A stretch of 39,077 nt of DNA from Oscillibacter valericigenes (GCF_021531435.1 NZ_JAFBIS010000020.1:1-39077), one strand, 5' to 3'; positions 1-7,665 are shown, counted from the first letter of the stretch. The notes: generated by a model from the sequence alone, not told the origin. Numbers and translations: made by a program.

Positions 1-76
1 CGAACACGGTAGTTAAGCTCGTCTCTGCCGACAATACTTGGCTGGCAACGGCCCGGGAAAATAGGTAGCGCCAACA
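1..76 (+). rRNA. rrf: 5S ribosomal RNA, 3' part only
   Basis: The window opens inside a 5S rRNA. The conserved CGAACACGGTAGTTAAGCTC block, the GGCAACGGCCCGGGAAAATAGG segment and the final GTAGCGCC are visible. The 5' third lies outside the window. The exact 3' end (about 73-78) is estimated. A terminator hairpin follows at once, as expected at the end of an rRNA operon. Confidence 0.93.
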
Positions 77-80
77 CTGA

Positions 81-108
81 GCGGCAGTCATACGACTGCC
101 GCTTTTTT
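81..108 (+). terminator. Intrinsic terminator of the rRNA operon
   Basis: Nine-base-pair stem GCGGCAGTC/GACTGCCGC (81-89 with 94-102), four-base loop, then six T. It directly follows the 5S rRNA end. Confidence 0.93.
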
Positions 109-176
109 GCTGTTCGATGTTCAACAGGTAATTTTGTATCCGCCTTGTAACGATATTTTATGGGTTCCGCATTAGA

Positions 177-1036
177 ATGGAAAAAAGCATTGAGGAGTGT
201 AAAATTGCCATGCTTGATTCGATAGATAAGACTTTGCGGCCGCCTGTTCACCGAAGCTGGCTGCGTTTGCGGCTGGGAAAAGCTTATTATGCTGGAAAGC
301 GCTATTTGCTGTGGTGTTCTCCCAGGTTTCAATGGGCTAAAGAACGCAGAAAAGACCGACTGCCTTGTAGCCAATTCACGCACGCGACACCCCTGATCCG
401 CAATTTAAGCGGCGACCAAATGGAGTGGCAGCAGAATAAGGTCGTTAATTTGAAACTGGCAGCGGCGCGTCTGGACGGTATTGTTATCCGCCCCGGTGAG
501 ACCTTCAGCTATTGGAAGCTCATCGGAAAGCCCACCCGACGAAAGGGATACCGGGAGGGAATGGTGCTGTTTCTGGGACATATCGGCAGTGACGTTGGCG
601 GGGGACTGTGCCAGCTGTCCAACCTGATTTTCTGGATGACACTCCATACGCCGCTGACGGTGGTGGAGCGTTACCGGCATTCCCATGATGTATTTCCTGA
701 TGTTGACCGTACACAACCCTTTGGAAGCGGTGCAACCTGCGCATATCCGCATCGGGATTTGATGTTCGGAATGATACCGATCAGGAGTTTCAGCTTTGCC
801 TTCAGGTTGGTGAAACACATCTGGAGGGAGAATGGCGGGCCATGTATCCGCCGGAAAACCGTTATGAGATCGTGGAGCGGGACGCCCGGATTGAGCAGGC
901 AGCCTGGGGCGGATATATCCGCCATAACGCACTGTACAGAAACGCCTATGATTTGCTGGGAAAATTGTTGGAAGAACAGTTTTTATTTACCAACGACGCT
1001 ATTATGATGTACAGCCCGCTATTGCCGCAGGCTTAA
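177..1036 (+). pseudogene. VanW family protein, frameshifted
   Basis: The protein resembles the VanW family, an accessory gene of some vancomycin-resistance clusters that is also common alone in Firmicutes; its activity is unknown. The conserved core is intact: RPGETFSYW near residue 105, GGGLCQLSN near 140, and a QPFGSGATC block near 180. After codon 196 (762-764) the frame is lost. The neighbouring frame continues the family sequence from about 767 (RNDTDQEFQL, then EGEW, then the C-terminus) to a stop at 1036. One missing base near 764-765 explains this, by mutation or sequencing error. An in-frame ATG at 210 with GAGGAG upstream (192-197, long spacing) is an alternative start. Third codon positions are more AT-rich than in neighbouring genes, and the gene sits next to an rRNA operon, which may hint at transfer. 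No vanH, vanA/B, vanX or two-component genes are nearby. Confidence 0.8.
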
Positions 1037-1068
1037 AAAAGACACGGTATCGTAAGATACCGTGTCTT
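1035..1068 (-). terminator. Bidirectional terminator, strongest for the decarboxylase operon
   Basis: Perfect 11-bp stem GACACGGTATC/GATACCGTGTC (1041-1051 with 1056-1066) with loop GTAA, extended by two A-T pairs. Read on the minus strand it ends in six T, just after the oadA stop. On the plus strand the T tract is interrupted, so it would end the VanW-like transcript less well. Confidence 0.88.
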
Positions 1069-1080
1069 CTCTTCTGCAAA

Positions 1081-2535
1081 TCAGCCCTTATATTCCACAT
1101 ACAGCTCCCGGACCGCGTTGGGATCGGCAGGGGCTGCTGCGTTGGGGGCTTCGGGGGCCTTGGCAGGCTCGTCGTGGGGGCCGTCCCGCCAGGCAAGGAA
1201 CTTGGGCGCCACTTGGGGGAACAGGGCCAGGGAGAGCACGTCCTCGTCGCTCTTGGCGATGTCCTTGAACTCCTCCCGGTATTTCTCTACCTCCGGCTCC
1301 AGCAGGTCCGCCGGACGGCAGGTGATGACATCCTCCGGCTTGATGCCGGCTTTTGCCCGGACCTCCTCATTGACGGTGCCGGGCAGTTTGCCGTACTCGC
1401 CCCGCAGCATGGCCTTGGACTCCTTGGTGAAGGTCTTGTACCGCTCGCCCATGATGACGTTCATCACCGCCTGGGTGCCCACGATCTGGCTGGAGGGCGT
1501 CACCAGCGGGGGATAGCCATAGTCCTCACGGACACGGGGGATCTCCGCCAGCACATCGTAATACTTGTCTTCTTTACCAGCCTGCTTGAGCTGGGAAATG
1601 AGGTTGCTCAGCATACCGCCGGGGACCTGGTACAGCAGGGTGTTGGTGTCCACATTCAAAACCTTGGGGTCCAGGGAGCCCTGCTCTTTCAGCTTCTGCG
1701 CCACCTTACGGAAGTGGACGGCGGCCTCGCTCATCTTGTTCAGGTCCAGGCCGGTGTCCCGCGCCGTGCCTTTCAGCGTGGCGACCAGAGACTCGGTGGC
1801 GGGCTGTGCAGTGCCATTGGCCAGGGGGCTGAGAGCGGTGTCCACGATGTCCACGCCGGCCATGGCTGCCATGAGATACACCATGTCGCCGGTGCCGGTG
1901 GTGTTGTGGGTATGGAGGTGGATGGGTACGCTGACCGTTTCTTTCAGACGCTTCACCAGGGAGTAGGCGTCCATGGGCAGGAGCAGGTTCGCCATGTCCT
2001 TGATGCAGATGACATCGGCGCCCATCTGCTCCAGCTCCTTCGCCAGCTTTACGAAGTACTCCTCATTGTGGATGGGGGAGATGGTGTAGCTCATGGCGGC
2101 TTCCACCATGCCGCCGTATTTCTTGGTGGACTTAATGGCCTGCTCCAGGTTGCGGACATCGTTCAGCGCGTCAAAGATACGGATGATGTCGATGCCGTTT
2201 TCGATGGACTTGCGGCAGAAGGCGTCCACCACGTCGTCGGCGTAGTGCTTGTAGCCAAGGATGTTCTGGCCCCGGAACAGCATCTGCAGCTTGGTGTGGG
2301 GCAGGGCCTTGCGGAGCTTCCGCAGGCGCTCCCAGGGGTCCTCGTTGAGGAAGCGCATGCAGGAGTCGAAGGTGGCGCCGCCCCAGCACTCCAGGGACCA
2401 GTAGCCGATGGAGTCCAGCACCTCGCAGGCGGGGAGCATATCCTCCACCCGCATGCGGGTGGCCGCCTGGGACTGGTGGGCGTCACGGAGGATGGTGTCC
2501 GTGATATACAGGGGCTTGTTAGACAAAAATTCCAT
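1081..2535 (-). CDS. oadA: Oxaloacetate decarboxylase alpha subunit (carboxyltransferase)
   Basis: This 484-residue protein is the carboxyltransferase subunit of a biotin-dependent sodium-pump decarboxylase. It moves CO2 from oxaloacetate to the biotin of the carrier protein. The HMG-CoA-lyase-like TIM barrel is recognised by DTILRDAHQSQAATR near the N-terminus, FRGQNILGY, the metal and substrate motif KDMANLL, and HTHNTTG; the post-barrel conserved carboxylase domain follows. Unlike classical OadA, no biotin domain is attached: it ends in an Ala/Pro-rich tail, and biotin is carried by a separate protein encoded upstream. I chose the ATG at 2535 over an in-frame ATG at 2556 because GGAGG (2542-2546) sits six bases upstream. 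It is the last gene of the operon and is separated from oadB by a 173-base structured gap. Oxaloacetate is the likely substrate; another 2-oxo acid cannot be excluded. Confidence 0.93.
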   Translation of the reverse strand: MEFLSNKPLYITDTILRDAHQSQAATRMRVEDMLPACEVLDSIGYWSLECWGGATFDSCMRFLNEDPWERLRKLRKALPHTKLQMLFRGQNILGYKHYADDVVDAFCRKSIENGIDIIRIFDALNDVRNLEQAIKSTKKYGGMVEAAMSYTISPIHNEEYFVKLAKELEQMGADVICIKDMANLLLPMDAYSLVKRLKETVSVPIHLHTHNTTGTGDMVYLMAAMAGVDIVDTALSPLANGTAQPATESLVATLKGTARDTGLDLNKMSEAAVHFRKVAQKLKEQGSLDPKVLNVDTNTLLYQVPGGMLSNLISQLKQAGKEDKYYDVLAEIPRVREDYGYPPLVTPSSQIVGTQAVMNVIMGERYKTFTKESKAMLRGEYGKLPGTVNEEVRAKAGIKPEDVITCRPADLLEPEVEKYREEFKDIAKSDEDVLSLALFPQVAPKFLAWRDGPHDEPAKAPEAPNAAAPADPNAVRELYVEYKG

Positions 2536-2551
2536 AGAAAACCTCCAGCTT

Positions 2552-2709
2552 GCCACCAGGGTATCGTTGTCGGGCGCGAAAACTGCGTAATTTCAGACCT
2601 GGTGGCGCGTTAAAGTTCTTTTTGATCCTTTTTCCTCTACGAGGACGTACTCCTCTAAGATTTTGCTTTGCAAAATCAAGTGTCGTTACAGTCTTTCAAG
2701 AAAAAGGAT
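2552..2709. repeat. Structured intercistronic element between oadB and oadA
   Basis: The gap between oadB and oadA (2536-2708) holds no gene but several inverted repeats. GCCACCAGG/CCTGGTGGC pairs 2552-2560 with 2598-2606. ATCCTTTTTC/GAAAAAGGAT pairs 2625-2634 with 2700-2709, touching the oadB stop. Inside lie CCTC/GAGG, GAGGA/TCCTC and GATTTTG/CAAAATC hairpins (2634-2677). It could be an mRNA processing or partial-termination element that sets the oadB:oadA ratio, or a dispersed palindromic repeat. The function is inferred. Confidence 0.6.
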
Positions 2710-4133
2710 TAACCGAACAGAGAGATGAGGACGCCTGCCGCAATAGCGGAGCCGATGACGCCAGCCACGTTGGGGCCCATGGCGTGCATCAGCAGGAAGT
2801 TGCCGGGATTGGCCTCCTGGCCCACCTTCTGGGACACGCGGGCGGCCATCGGCACGGCGGAGACACCGGCGGAGCCGATGAGGGGATTGATCTTCTCCTT
2901 CAGGAACAGGTTCATAAACTTGGCAAGCAGGACGCCGCCGGCTGTGCCGCAGCCGAAGGCCACGATGCCCATGACCATGATCTTGATGGTCTGGAGGGAC
3001 AGGAAGGTGGCGCCGGTGGCGGTGGCGCCCACAGACACGCCCAGAAAGATAGTGACGATGTTGATGAGCTCGTTCTGGACAGTCTTGCTGAGCCGCTCCG
3101 TGACGCCGCACTCTCTAAACAGGTTGCCCAGCATCAGACAGGCGATCAGAGGACCGGCGGAGGGCACCAGCAGGGCCACGAAGATAGTTACCACGATGGG
3201 GAAGATGATCTTCTCTTTTTTGGATACTTCCCGCAGGGGCTTCATCACGATCTGCCGCTCTTTTTCGGTAGTCAGCAGCTTCATAATGGGAGGCTGGATG
3301 ACGGGCACCAGCGCCATGTAGGAATAAGCGGCCACGGCAATGGGGCCCAGCAGGGCCGGAGCCAGCATAGCGGTGACGAAGATGGCGGTGGGGCCGTCGG
3401 CGCCGCCGATGATGCCGATGGAGCCGGCCTCCGCGCCGGTGAAGCCCATGAGACGGCAGCCGGCGTAGGTCAGGAAGATGCCCACCTGGGCGGCAGCGCC
3501 CAGCAGCAGGCTCTTGGGATTGGCGATCAGGGGACCGAAGTCGGTCATGGCGCCCACGCCCATGAAGATCAGGCAGGGATAAATGCCCAGCTTCACGCCT
3601 AAGTACAGGATGTCGATGAGGCCGGTGGAGACGGTGACGTTGGACAGCTCCATGCCGTAATAGGCGGCAGCCTGCTCCGCCTGAACCAGCGCCTCAAGCT
3701 GCACCTCAAAGGTGCTCAGGGCGCTGCCGGCGGAAGCGGCGATCTCCGACATGGCGCTTTCAATGACTTCCGGGGTAAAGGTGGACTGGGCCGCGGCCAT
3801 CAGCTGTTCCACATAGGGAGCCAGGACATTCTGTGACACACCCAGCTCCTGCATCTCCGCGAGGAACTCCGCGGTGACGGGGGAGCCGCCGATGAGGTCC
3901 CAGTGGATGTGGCCGCCGGCGAATAAAATTTCATGGAACATACCGGCGCCGGGCAGGTTGGTCATCAGCATGCCGAAGGCGATGGTCACCATCAGCAGGG
4001 GCTCAAACTTTTTGCCGATGCCCAGGTACAGCAGAAAACATGCGATACAGAGCATCACCATGTTCTTCCAGCCGCCGCTTTGAAAGAACATGACGAAGCC
4101 GGTGTCGTTGATAAAATTCAGGATAGCTTCCAT
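2709..4133 (-). CDS. oadB: Sodium-translocating decarboxylase beta subunit
   Basis: This integral membrane subunit decarboxylates carboxybiotin and couples it to Na+ export. Family motifs are clear: GAMTDFGPLIANP near residue 195, GGADGPTAIF near 245 (containing the Asp needed for Na+ binding in studied homologues), NPLIGSAGVSAVPMAARV near 420, and NFLLMHAMGPNVAGVIGSA near the end. Many hydrophobic helices run through the protein. At 474 residues it is longer than the usual 375-435. The excess is an acidic, Ala-rich stretch at about residues 68-168 between the first helices and the motif core. The start is supported by GGAGG a few bases upstream. It belongs to the gamma, biotin carrier, beta, alpha operon. 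Names vary (OadB, GcdB, MmdB) because beta subunits are shared among decarboxylases; the alpha subunit here points to oxaloacetate. Confidence 0.94.
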   Translation of the reverse strand: MEAILNFINDTGFVMFFQSGGWKNMVMLCIACFLLYLGIGKKFEPLLMVTIAFGMLMTNLPGAGMFHEILFAGGHIHWDLIGGSPVTAEFLAEMQELGVSQNVLAPYVEQLMAAAQSTFTPEVIESAMSEIAASAGSALSTFEVQLEALVQAEQAAAYYGMELSNVTVSTGLIDILYLGVKLGIYPCLIFMGVGAMTDFGPLIANPKSLLLGAAAQVGIFLTYAGCRLMGFTGAEAGSIGIIGGADGPTAIFVTAMLAPALLGPIAVAAYSYMALVPVIQPPIMKLLTTEKERQIVMKPLREVSKKEKIIFPIVVTIFVALLVPSAGPLIACLMLGNLFRECGVTERLSKTVQNELINIVTIFLGVSVGATATGATFLSLQTIKIMVMGIVAFGCGTAGGVLLAKFMNLFLKEKINPLIGSAGVSAVPMAARVSQKVGQEANPGNFLLMHAMGPNVAGVIGSAIAAGVLISLFG

Positions 4134-4149
4134 ACACGCCTCCAGTCCG

Positions 4150-4503
4150 TTACTGGATGACGCACAGCAGCGTGCCGGATTCCACGGAGGCTCCCTTGGA
4201 GGTATTGACGGAGGCGATCTTGCCGTCGCAGGGGCACATGATCTCGTTTTCCATCTTCATGGCCTCCAGGACCATCAGGACCTGGCCGCGCTTGACCGCA
4301 TCGCCGACAGCCACATTGACAGACAGAATGGTGCCCGGCATGGGGGAGGTCACCTTCTCTCCGCCGGCGGGCGCAGCCGCGGGAGCAGGAGCAGCCGCGG
4401 GAGCGGGAGCCGGGGCAGCGGCGGGCGCAGGAGCGGCGCCGGTCAGCTCTTCCAGTTCGATCTCATAGGCGGTGCCGTTGACGGTCACTCTGTATTTTTT
4501 CAT
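4150..4503 (-). CDS. Biotin carboxyl carrier protein of the decarboxylase
   Basis: A 117-residue biotinyl-domain protein that shuttles the carboxyl group from the alpha subunit to the membrane beta subunit. The N-terminus (MKKYRVTVNGTAYEIELEEL) is typical of decarboxylase gamma/biotin subunits (GcdC/MmdC type). An Ala-Pro linker (about residues 23-47) follows, then a lipoyl/biotinyl domain with the site EAMKMENE, where Lys83 is the biotin attachment residue. AAGGAG lies just upstream of the ATG. It is 16 bases from oadB and is co-transcribed. The repetitive GCC/GCG Ala-Pro linker is typical for the family and makes the carrier a swinging arm. Confidence 0.95.
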   Translation of the reverse strand: MKKYRVTVNGTAYEIELEELTGAAPAPAAAPAPAPAAAPAPAAAPAGGEKVTSPMPGTILSVNVAVGDAVKRGQVLMVLEAMKMENEIMCPCDGKIASVNTSKGASVESGTLLCVIQ

Positions 4504-4539
4504 AAATGCGTTCTCCTTCTTGTTATTTACTCTGTTGGC

Positions 4540-4800
4540 TTACAGCTTCTTGACGGACAGAATTCGGATGCCAGTAATATCGGTGCCAAGTTCTTCCGCG
4601 ATGGCGGCGGAGATGGCGGCGATCAGCTCCTGCTGGTTCACCGCTGGCGCGGGAGCAGGGGCTTCCACTGCGGGCAGAGCGGCTTTTTGACTGCGGCCGC
4701 AGATACGGCCCAGAAGCGTTGTCAGGACGATCAGGCAGATCAGACCAAAAAACACCGTTCCCATTCCCATCAAGCAGACAAAAATGATGGAATAGTCCAT
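4540..4800 (-). CDS. oadG: Decarboxylase gamma subunit, OadG type
   Basis: A small 86-residue membrane protein and the first gene of the operon. One transmembrane helix (about residues 5-31) is followed by a Pro/Ala-rich cytoplasmic segment and a short C-terminal region ending LGTDITGIRILSVKKL. In known sodium pumps the OadG/MmdD subunit assembles the soluble and membrane parts; that role is taken from the family. The ATG at 4800 has AGGAGG upstream, and a strong promoter lies 30 bases further. The same frame stays open to 5484, but the upstream part overlaps the promoter and sfsA on the other strand, so it is rejected. Confidence 0.85.
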   Translation of the reverse strand: MDYSIIFVCLMGMGTVFFGLICLIVLTTLLGRICGRSQKAALPAVEAPAPAPAVNQQELIAAISAAIAEELGTDITGIRILSVKKL

Positions 4801-4830
4801 AGGTTCCCTCCTGTACTCGAAATTGAAAAT

Positions 4831-4859
4831 ATTATAACAAATTTTTGGAGAAAAGACAA
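4831..4859 (-). promoter_or_regulatory. Promoter of the decarboxylase operon
   Basis: On the minus strand, TTGTCT (4854-4859) and TATAAT (4831-4836) are separated by exactly 17 bases. This is a near-consensus housekeeping promoter 30 bases before the oadG start. Confidence 0.85.
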
Positions 4860-4955
4860 TCCGGCCTTGGTTAGATTTCTTCTTTCGTTTTTGGATATGT
4901 TGACGAAGAAAATTTCGCACAATTGGAAAAAGTGGGGACATAAACAGAGACTCTA

Positions 4956-4964
4956 TGATATAAT
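4956..4964 (+). promoter_or_regulatory. Extended -10 promoter of sfsA-mntP
   Basis: TGATATAAT at 4956-4964 is an extended -10 (TGnTATAAT). The -35 is weak (GGGACA at 4935-4940, 18-base spacer). It fires away from the oad promoter, so the two operons are divergent. Confidence 0.65.
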
Positions 4965-5019
4965 GAAGCACATCTGAACAGGATCTCTCCGCCGGTATCG
5001 TGCGGCAGAATGGAAGGAT

Positions 5020-5709
5020 GTGCGGCATTTGAAGTATCAAACGGTGATTCCGGGCAGGTTCCTGGCCCGGCCCAACCGGTTTATCGCCAAGGTGGAAACG
5101 GAGGAGGTCGTCCAGACCGTCCACGTGAAAAATACCGGCCGGTGCCGGGAATTGCTGGTCCCGGGCGCCACGGTCTATTTGGAACGGGCCGTCAATCCGG
5201 CCCGCAAGACGCCTTACGATCTGATCGCGGTGGAGAAGGGGGAGCGGCTTATCAACATGGACGCCCAGGCACCTAATAAGGTCTTTGGTGAGTGGGCGGC
5301 GGCAGGGGGATTTCTCCCCGGTTTGACTGCCATTCACAGCGAATACGTTTACGGAGAATCCCGGCTGGATTTCTGCCTGGAGACGGAAAAAGGGCTGCAT
5401 TTGGTGGAGGTCAAGGGCGTGACACTGGAGGAAAACGGCCGCGCCCGCTTCCCGGACGCTCCCACGGAACGGGGAATCAAACACATCCGGGAATTGCAGA
5501 AAGCGGCGGAAAAGGGGCTTGACGCTACACTATTCTTTGTGGTACAAATAAAGGACATTGACAGTGTTTCCCCCAATGACGATACGCACCCCGCTTTCGG
5601 CGCGGCCCTGCGGGAAGCGGTGTCCCATGGTGTAAGCGTTTGCGCATATGACTGCGATGTAACGCCGGACAGTCTGACTATCCTCCGGCCGGTGCCGGTC
5701 ATTCTGTGA
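5020..5709 (+). CDS. sfsA: SfsA family nuclease
   Basis: The 229-residue product matches SfsA, named for sugar fermentation stimulation in E. coli and later assigned to a nuclease-like fold. Visible features: the N-terminal RFLARPNRFIAKVE segment, HVKNTGRCRELL near residue 36, then the catalytic-domain motifs RLDFCLE, VEVKGVTLEENGRARFPDAP and ERGIKHI. The length is standard. The start is uncertain: GTG at 5020 has GGAAGG almost touching it, whereas TTG at 5029 has that ribosome site at a better distance and would start KYQTV, as many clostridial SfsA do. The difference is three residues. mntP follows 19 bases later and is probably co-transcribed. The biological role is poorly known. Confidence 0.93.
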   Translation: MRHLKYQTVIPGRFLARPNRFIAKVETEEVVQTVHVKNTGRCRELLVPGATVYLERAVNPARKTPYDLIAVEKGERLINMDAQAPNKVFGEWAAAGGFLPGLTAIHSEYVYGESRLDFCLETEKGLHLVEVKGVTLEENGRARFPDAPTERGIKHIRELQKAAEKGLDATLFFVVQIKDIDSVSPNDDTHPAFGAALREAVSHGVSVCAYDCDVTPDSLTILRPVPVIL

Positions 5710-5728
5710 AACCGTTAGGAGCTGTACC

Positions 5729-6301
5729 ATGAGTTTTCTGGAGTTGTTTCTCATTGGCGTTGGACTTTCCATGGACGCCTTTGCCGTGGCGATTTGCCAG
5801 GGCCTGTGCATGAAAAAGCTGAACTGGCGCTACGCCGGGATCATCGCTTTGTTTTTCGGGGGCTTCCAGGCGCTGATGCCGCTGATCGGCTGGCTGCTGG
5901 GCTCCCAGTTCGCGGGGTACATCCAGAACATTGACCACTGGGTGGCGTTCGTTCTGCTGGTGCTGATCGGCGGAAATATGGCGCGGGAGGCACTGTCTCC
6001 GGAAGAGGAGGAGACAGCCTGTGCCATTACGGTGAAAATTGATTACAAGCAGCTGTTTTTGATGGCTGTCGCCACCAGCATTGACGCGCTGGCGGTGGGC
6101 GTGACCTTCGCGTTTCTGGAAGTGTCCATTCTCCCGGCCATCAGCATCATTGGATGCACAACGTTTGTTCTTTCCATTGTGGGCGTGGTCGTGGGCAACT
6201 TCTTCGGCGTCCGCTATAAGAAACGGGCGGAGTTATCCGGCGGCATCATTCTGATCCTGCTGGGCGTGAAGATTTTGCTGGAGCACCTGGGCGTATTTTG
6301 A
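5729..6301 (+). CDS. mntP: Manganese efflux pump MntP
   Basis: A 190-residue membrane protein of the MntP (formerly DUF204) family, which exports Mn2+. It shows the internal duplication of the family, with two metal-site helices marked by GLSMDAFAV (Asp16) and ATSIDALAVG (Asp119). The six-helix layout and length are standard. AGGAG lies nine bases before the ATG. It follows sfsA by 19 bases and there is a terminator right after it. No room exists for the Mn-sensing yybP-ykoY riboswitch that often controls this gene, so regulation may differ here. Confidence 0.94.
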   Translation: MSFLELFLIGVGLSMDAFAVAICQGLCMKKLNWRYAGIIALFFGGFQALMPLIGWLLGSQFAGYIQNIDHWVAFVLLVLIGGNMAREALSPEEEETACAITVKIDYKQLFLMAVATSIDALAVGVTFAFLEVSILPAISIIGCTTFVLSIVGVVVGNFFGVRYKKRAELSGGIILILLGVKILLEHLGVF

Positions 6302-6310
6302 AAATTAGTG

Positions 6311-6343
6311 AGAGCGGCACCGCATTGCGGTGCCGCTCTTTTG
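6311..6343 (+). terminator. Terminator after mntP
   Basis: Stem AGAGCGGCACCGC/GCGGTGCCGCTCT with a three-base loop, followed by TTTT, ten bases past the mntP stop. Confidence 0.9.
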
Positions 6344-6351
6344 GATAGCAC

Positions 6352-6380
6352 TTGTCTTTTTTTGGAATCTGCGGTAAAAT
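6352..6380 (+). promoter_or_regulatory. Promoter of the membrane protein gene at 6404
   Basis: TTGTCT (6352-6357), 17 bases, TAAAAT (6375-6380). It is placed 23 bases before the ATG, directly behind the mntP terminator. Confidence 0.75.
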
Positions 6381-6403
6381 ATCCCGCAAAAGGGGGCGAG
6401 AGA

Positions 6404-7090
6404 ATGGACAAGAAAAAAGCAGCCGCCGCGGCGGTCACAGTGGCGGCGGCCGCCGGTATGGTCACCGGCGCGGCGTTTGACAGCCCCGCTGACCTGATGC
6501 AGGACCCGCCGGCGGCGGTGGCCGTGCAGACGGATGACGATGACAGCGGCGCGGCTCCGGAGGAGCGGCAGAGTGGGCCCGCGGCCCGCATCCGGGAATG
6601 GGTACTGTCCCTGCCCGCGGCGGTGCGGATGCTGGTGGGGGTGCCGCTGTGGGTGCTGGGCTGGGTGCTGCTGACCGGACTTTCCACCTTGTGGGCCAGC
6701 GCCCTGACGCCGCTGCTGTCCAGAGTGTTAGGCTGGTTTTGTCTGGCGCTGATCCTGGCGGCGGTATTTGCCTGCTCGGTAAAGGCGGCCTTTCCCGATG
6801 TGCCTCTGCGGAAAATTCTGCGGCCCCGGAACGTGCTGTTCCTGCTGGGCATGACGGCGCTGCTGGCCATTGCTGACCTGGCGCTGCCTACGGTCTGGCA
6901 GGGCTATGATGCCGTCTCCCGGACCGTCTGGCGGGTGGGCTCCGCCTGCCTGCTGGCCTTTGTCTGCTGCGCGGCGCTGAAGTCCCAGGGCAAGCGGGCG
7001 GCAAAAAAAGAAGCGCCTGCCCGCAGCGGCCGTACCGCCGTGGAGGAGGAAGCCCTCCGGCTGGCGGATACCGTCTGCGGAAAAAGATAA
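6404..7090 (+). CDS. Hypothetical membrane protein
   Basis: I do not recognise this 228-residue protein. It starts with a Lys-rich MDKKK and an Ala-rich hydrophobic segment (about residues 6-24) that could be a signal anchor. An acidic, Pro-rich linker with TDDDDSG follows, then four probable membrane helices (roughly 68-95, 100-125, 145-160, 175-195), and a basic C-terminus rich in Lys and Arg. The ATG at 6404 follows a G-rich ribosome site (AGGGGG) by seven bases; upstream in-frame starts lie in the mntP terminator and were rejected. It is a single-gene unit with its own promoter and terminator. No catalytic motif is visible, so no function is offered. Confidence 0.75.
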   Translation: MDKKKAAAAAVTVAAAAGMVTGAAFDSPADLMQDPPAAVAVQTDDDDSGAAPEERQSGPAARIREWVLSLPAAVRMLVGVPLWVLGWVLLTGLSTLWASALTPLLSRVLGWFCLALILAAVFACSVKAAFPDVPLRKILRPRNVLFLLGMTALLAIADLALPTVWQGYDAVSRTVWRVGSACLLAFVCCAALKSQGKRAAKKEAPARSGRTAVEEEALRLADTVCGKR

Positions 7091-7091
7091 A

Positions 7092-7126
7092 AAAACAGGG
7101 CCTGACGCTTTGTCAGACCCTGTTTT
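7092..7126. terminator. Bidirectional terminator between convergent genes
   Basis: AAAACAGGG-CTGAC pairs with GTCAG-CCCTGTTTT around a GCTTT loop, with a bulge. It is flanked by A on the left and T on the right, so it serves the plus gene ending at 7090 and the minus CBS gene ending at 7128. Confidence 0.9.
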
Positions 7127-7127
7127 C

Positions 7128-7577
7128 TTATACGATTTTCTGCAAAAACGTTTTTTCCGGGACTTGCTTTCCTTCCGAAAAATAGCGGATGATGTCCTTT
7201 CGCGTGACGATGCCGATAAAACTGCCGCTGTCGTCCACCACGGGGATAAAATTTTGGTTCATGGCGCTGGTGAGAAGTTCTTCCATGCTGACGGTGATGC
7301 GGACGGGGAGGTACTGGGTTTCCCGGAGAATGTCCCGTACCTGGAGCTGCTCCAGATCCTTCATGGAGCAGGGCCGCTGGCCCTCTCCCTCGTCAGCGAC
7401 GAGCCGCCAGAGGAAATCCCCCTCGCTGACGGTGCCGACGTACTTTCCGTCCCGGCTGATGACGGGGATGGCGGTGTAGCCATGGTGCCGCATCTTTTCC
7501 AGTCCCTGCCGGAACGTGTAGTCGTCATAGAGGTACGCGACGCGGTTTTTGGGAAGCAGGAAATAAGCGATATTCAC
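7128..7577 (-). CDS. CBS-pair domain protein
   Basis: A stand-alone protein of 149 residues made of two CBS repeats (roughly residues 10-65 and 78-140), each with the usual core (AIPVISRDGKYVGTVSEGDF and PVVDDSGSFIGIVTRKDI). Such pairs bind adenine nucleotides; in Firmicutes related proteins bind c-di-AMP or AMP and act as energy or stress sensors. Which ligand is bound cannot be read here. The start codon is GTG, with an AAGGGG ribosome site nine bases upstream. It diverges from the Crp/Fnr regulator gene across a 191-base region holding two palindromes, so shared control is possible. Confidence 0.85.
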   Translation of the reverse strand: MNIAYFLLPKNRVAYLYDDYTFRQGLEKMRHHGYTAIPVISRDGKYVGTVSEGDFLWRLVADEGEGQRPCSMKDLEQLQVRDILRETQYLPVRITVSMEELLTSAMNQNFIPVVDDSGSFIGIVTRKDIIRYFSEGKQVPEKTFLQKIV

Positions 7578-7654
7578 GAAACAGCCCCTTTTCTCGAAGA
7601 CGGAAAGCCCGCCTGTATTTGGCTCTTCGGCCTCTATTCATAATATACAATAGA

Positions 7655-7665
7655 TACCACTGGTA
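7655..7665. promoter_or_regulatory. Possible operator, palindrome 1
   Basis: TACCACTGGTA is an 11-base dyad. It is centred 55 bases from a related dyad TTCCAGTGGAA at 7710-7720, in the region between the divergent CBS and Crp/Fnr genes. Binding is inferred only from symmetry. Confidence 0.35.

Noticed and set aside
177..1036. Vancomycin resistance locus
   Set aside because: Only a broken VanW-like gene is present; no ligase, dehydrogenase, dipeptidase or sensor genes are nearby.
1174..2613. Long open frame on the plus strand opposite oadA
   Set aside because: It is the mirror of the oadA codons. It has no ribosome site, and its composition reflects GC-rich antisense reading.
4372..4440. Simple-sequence repeat of Ala-Pro codons
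   Set aside because: It encodes the flexible linker of the biotin carrier, a normal family feature, not an independent repeat.
4801..5484. N-terminal extension of the small OadG protein
   Set aside because: It overlaps the oad promoter, the extended -10 of sfsA and sfsA itself. The ATG at 4800 has a strong ribosome site.
5710..5728. Manganese riboswitch before mntP
   Set aside because: Only 19 bases separate sfsA and mntP, too short for the yybP-ykoY element.
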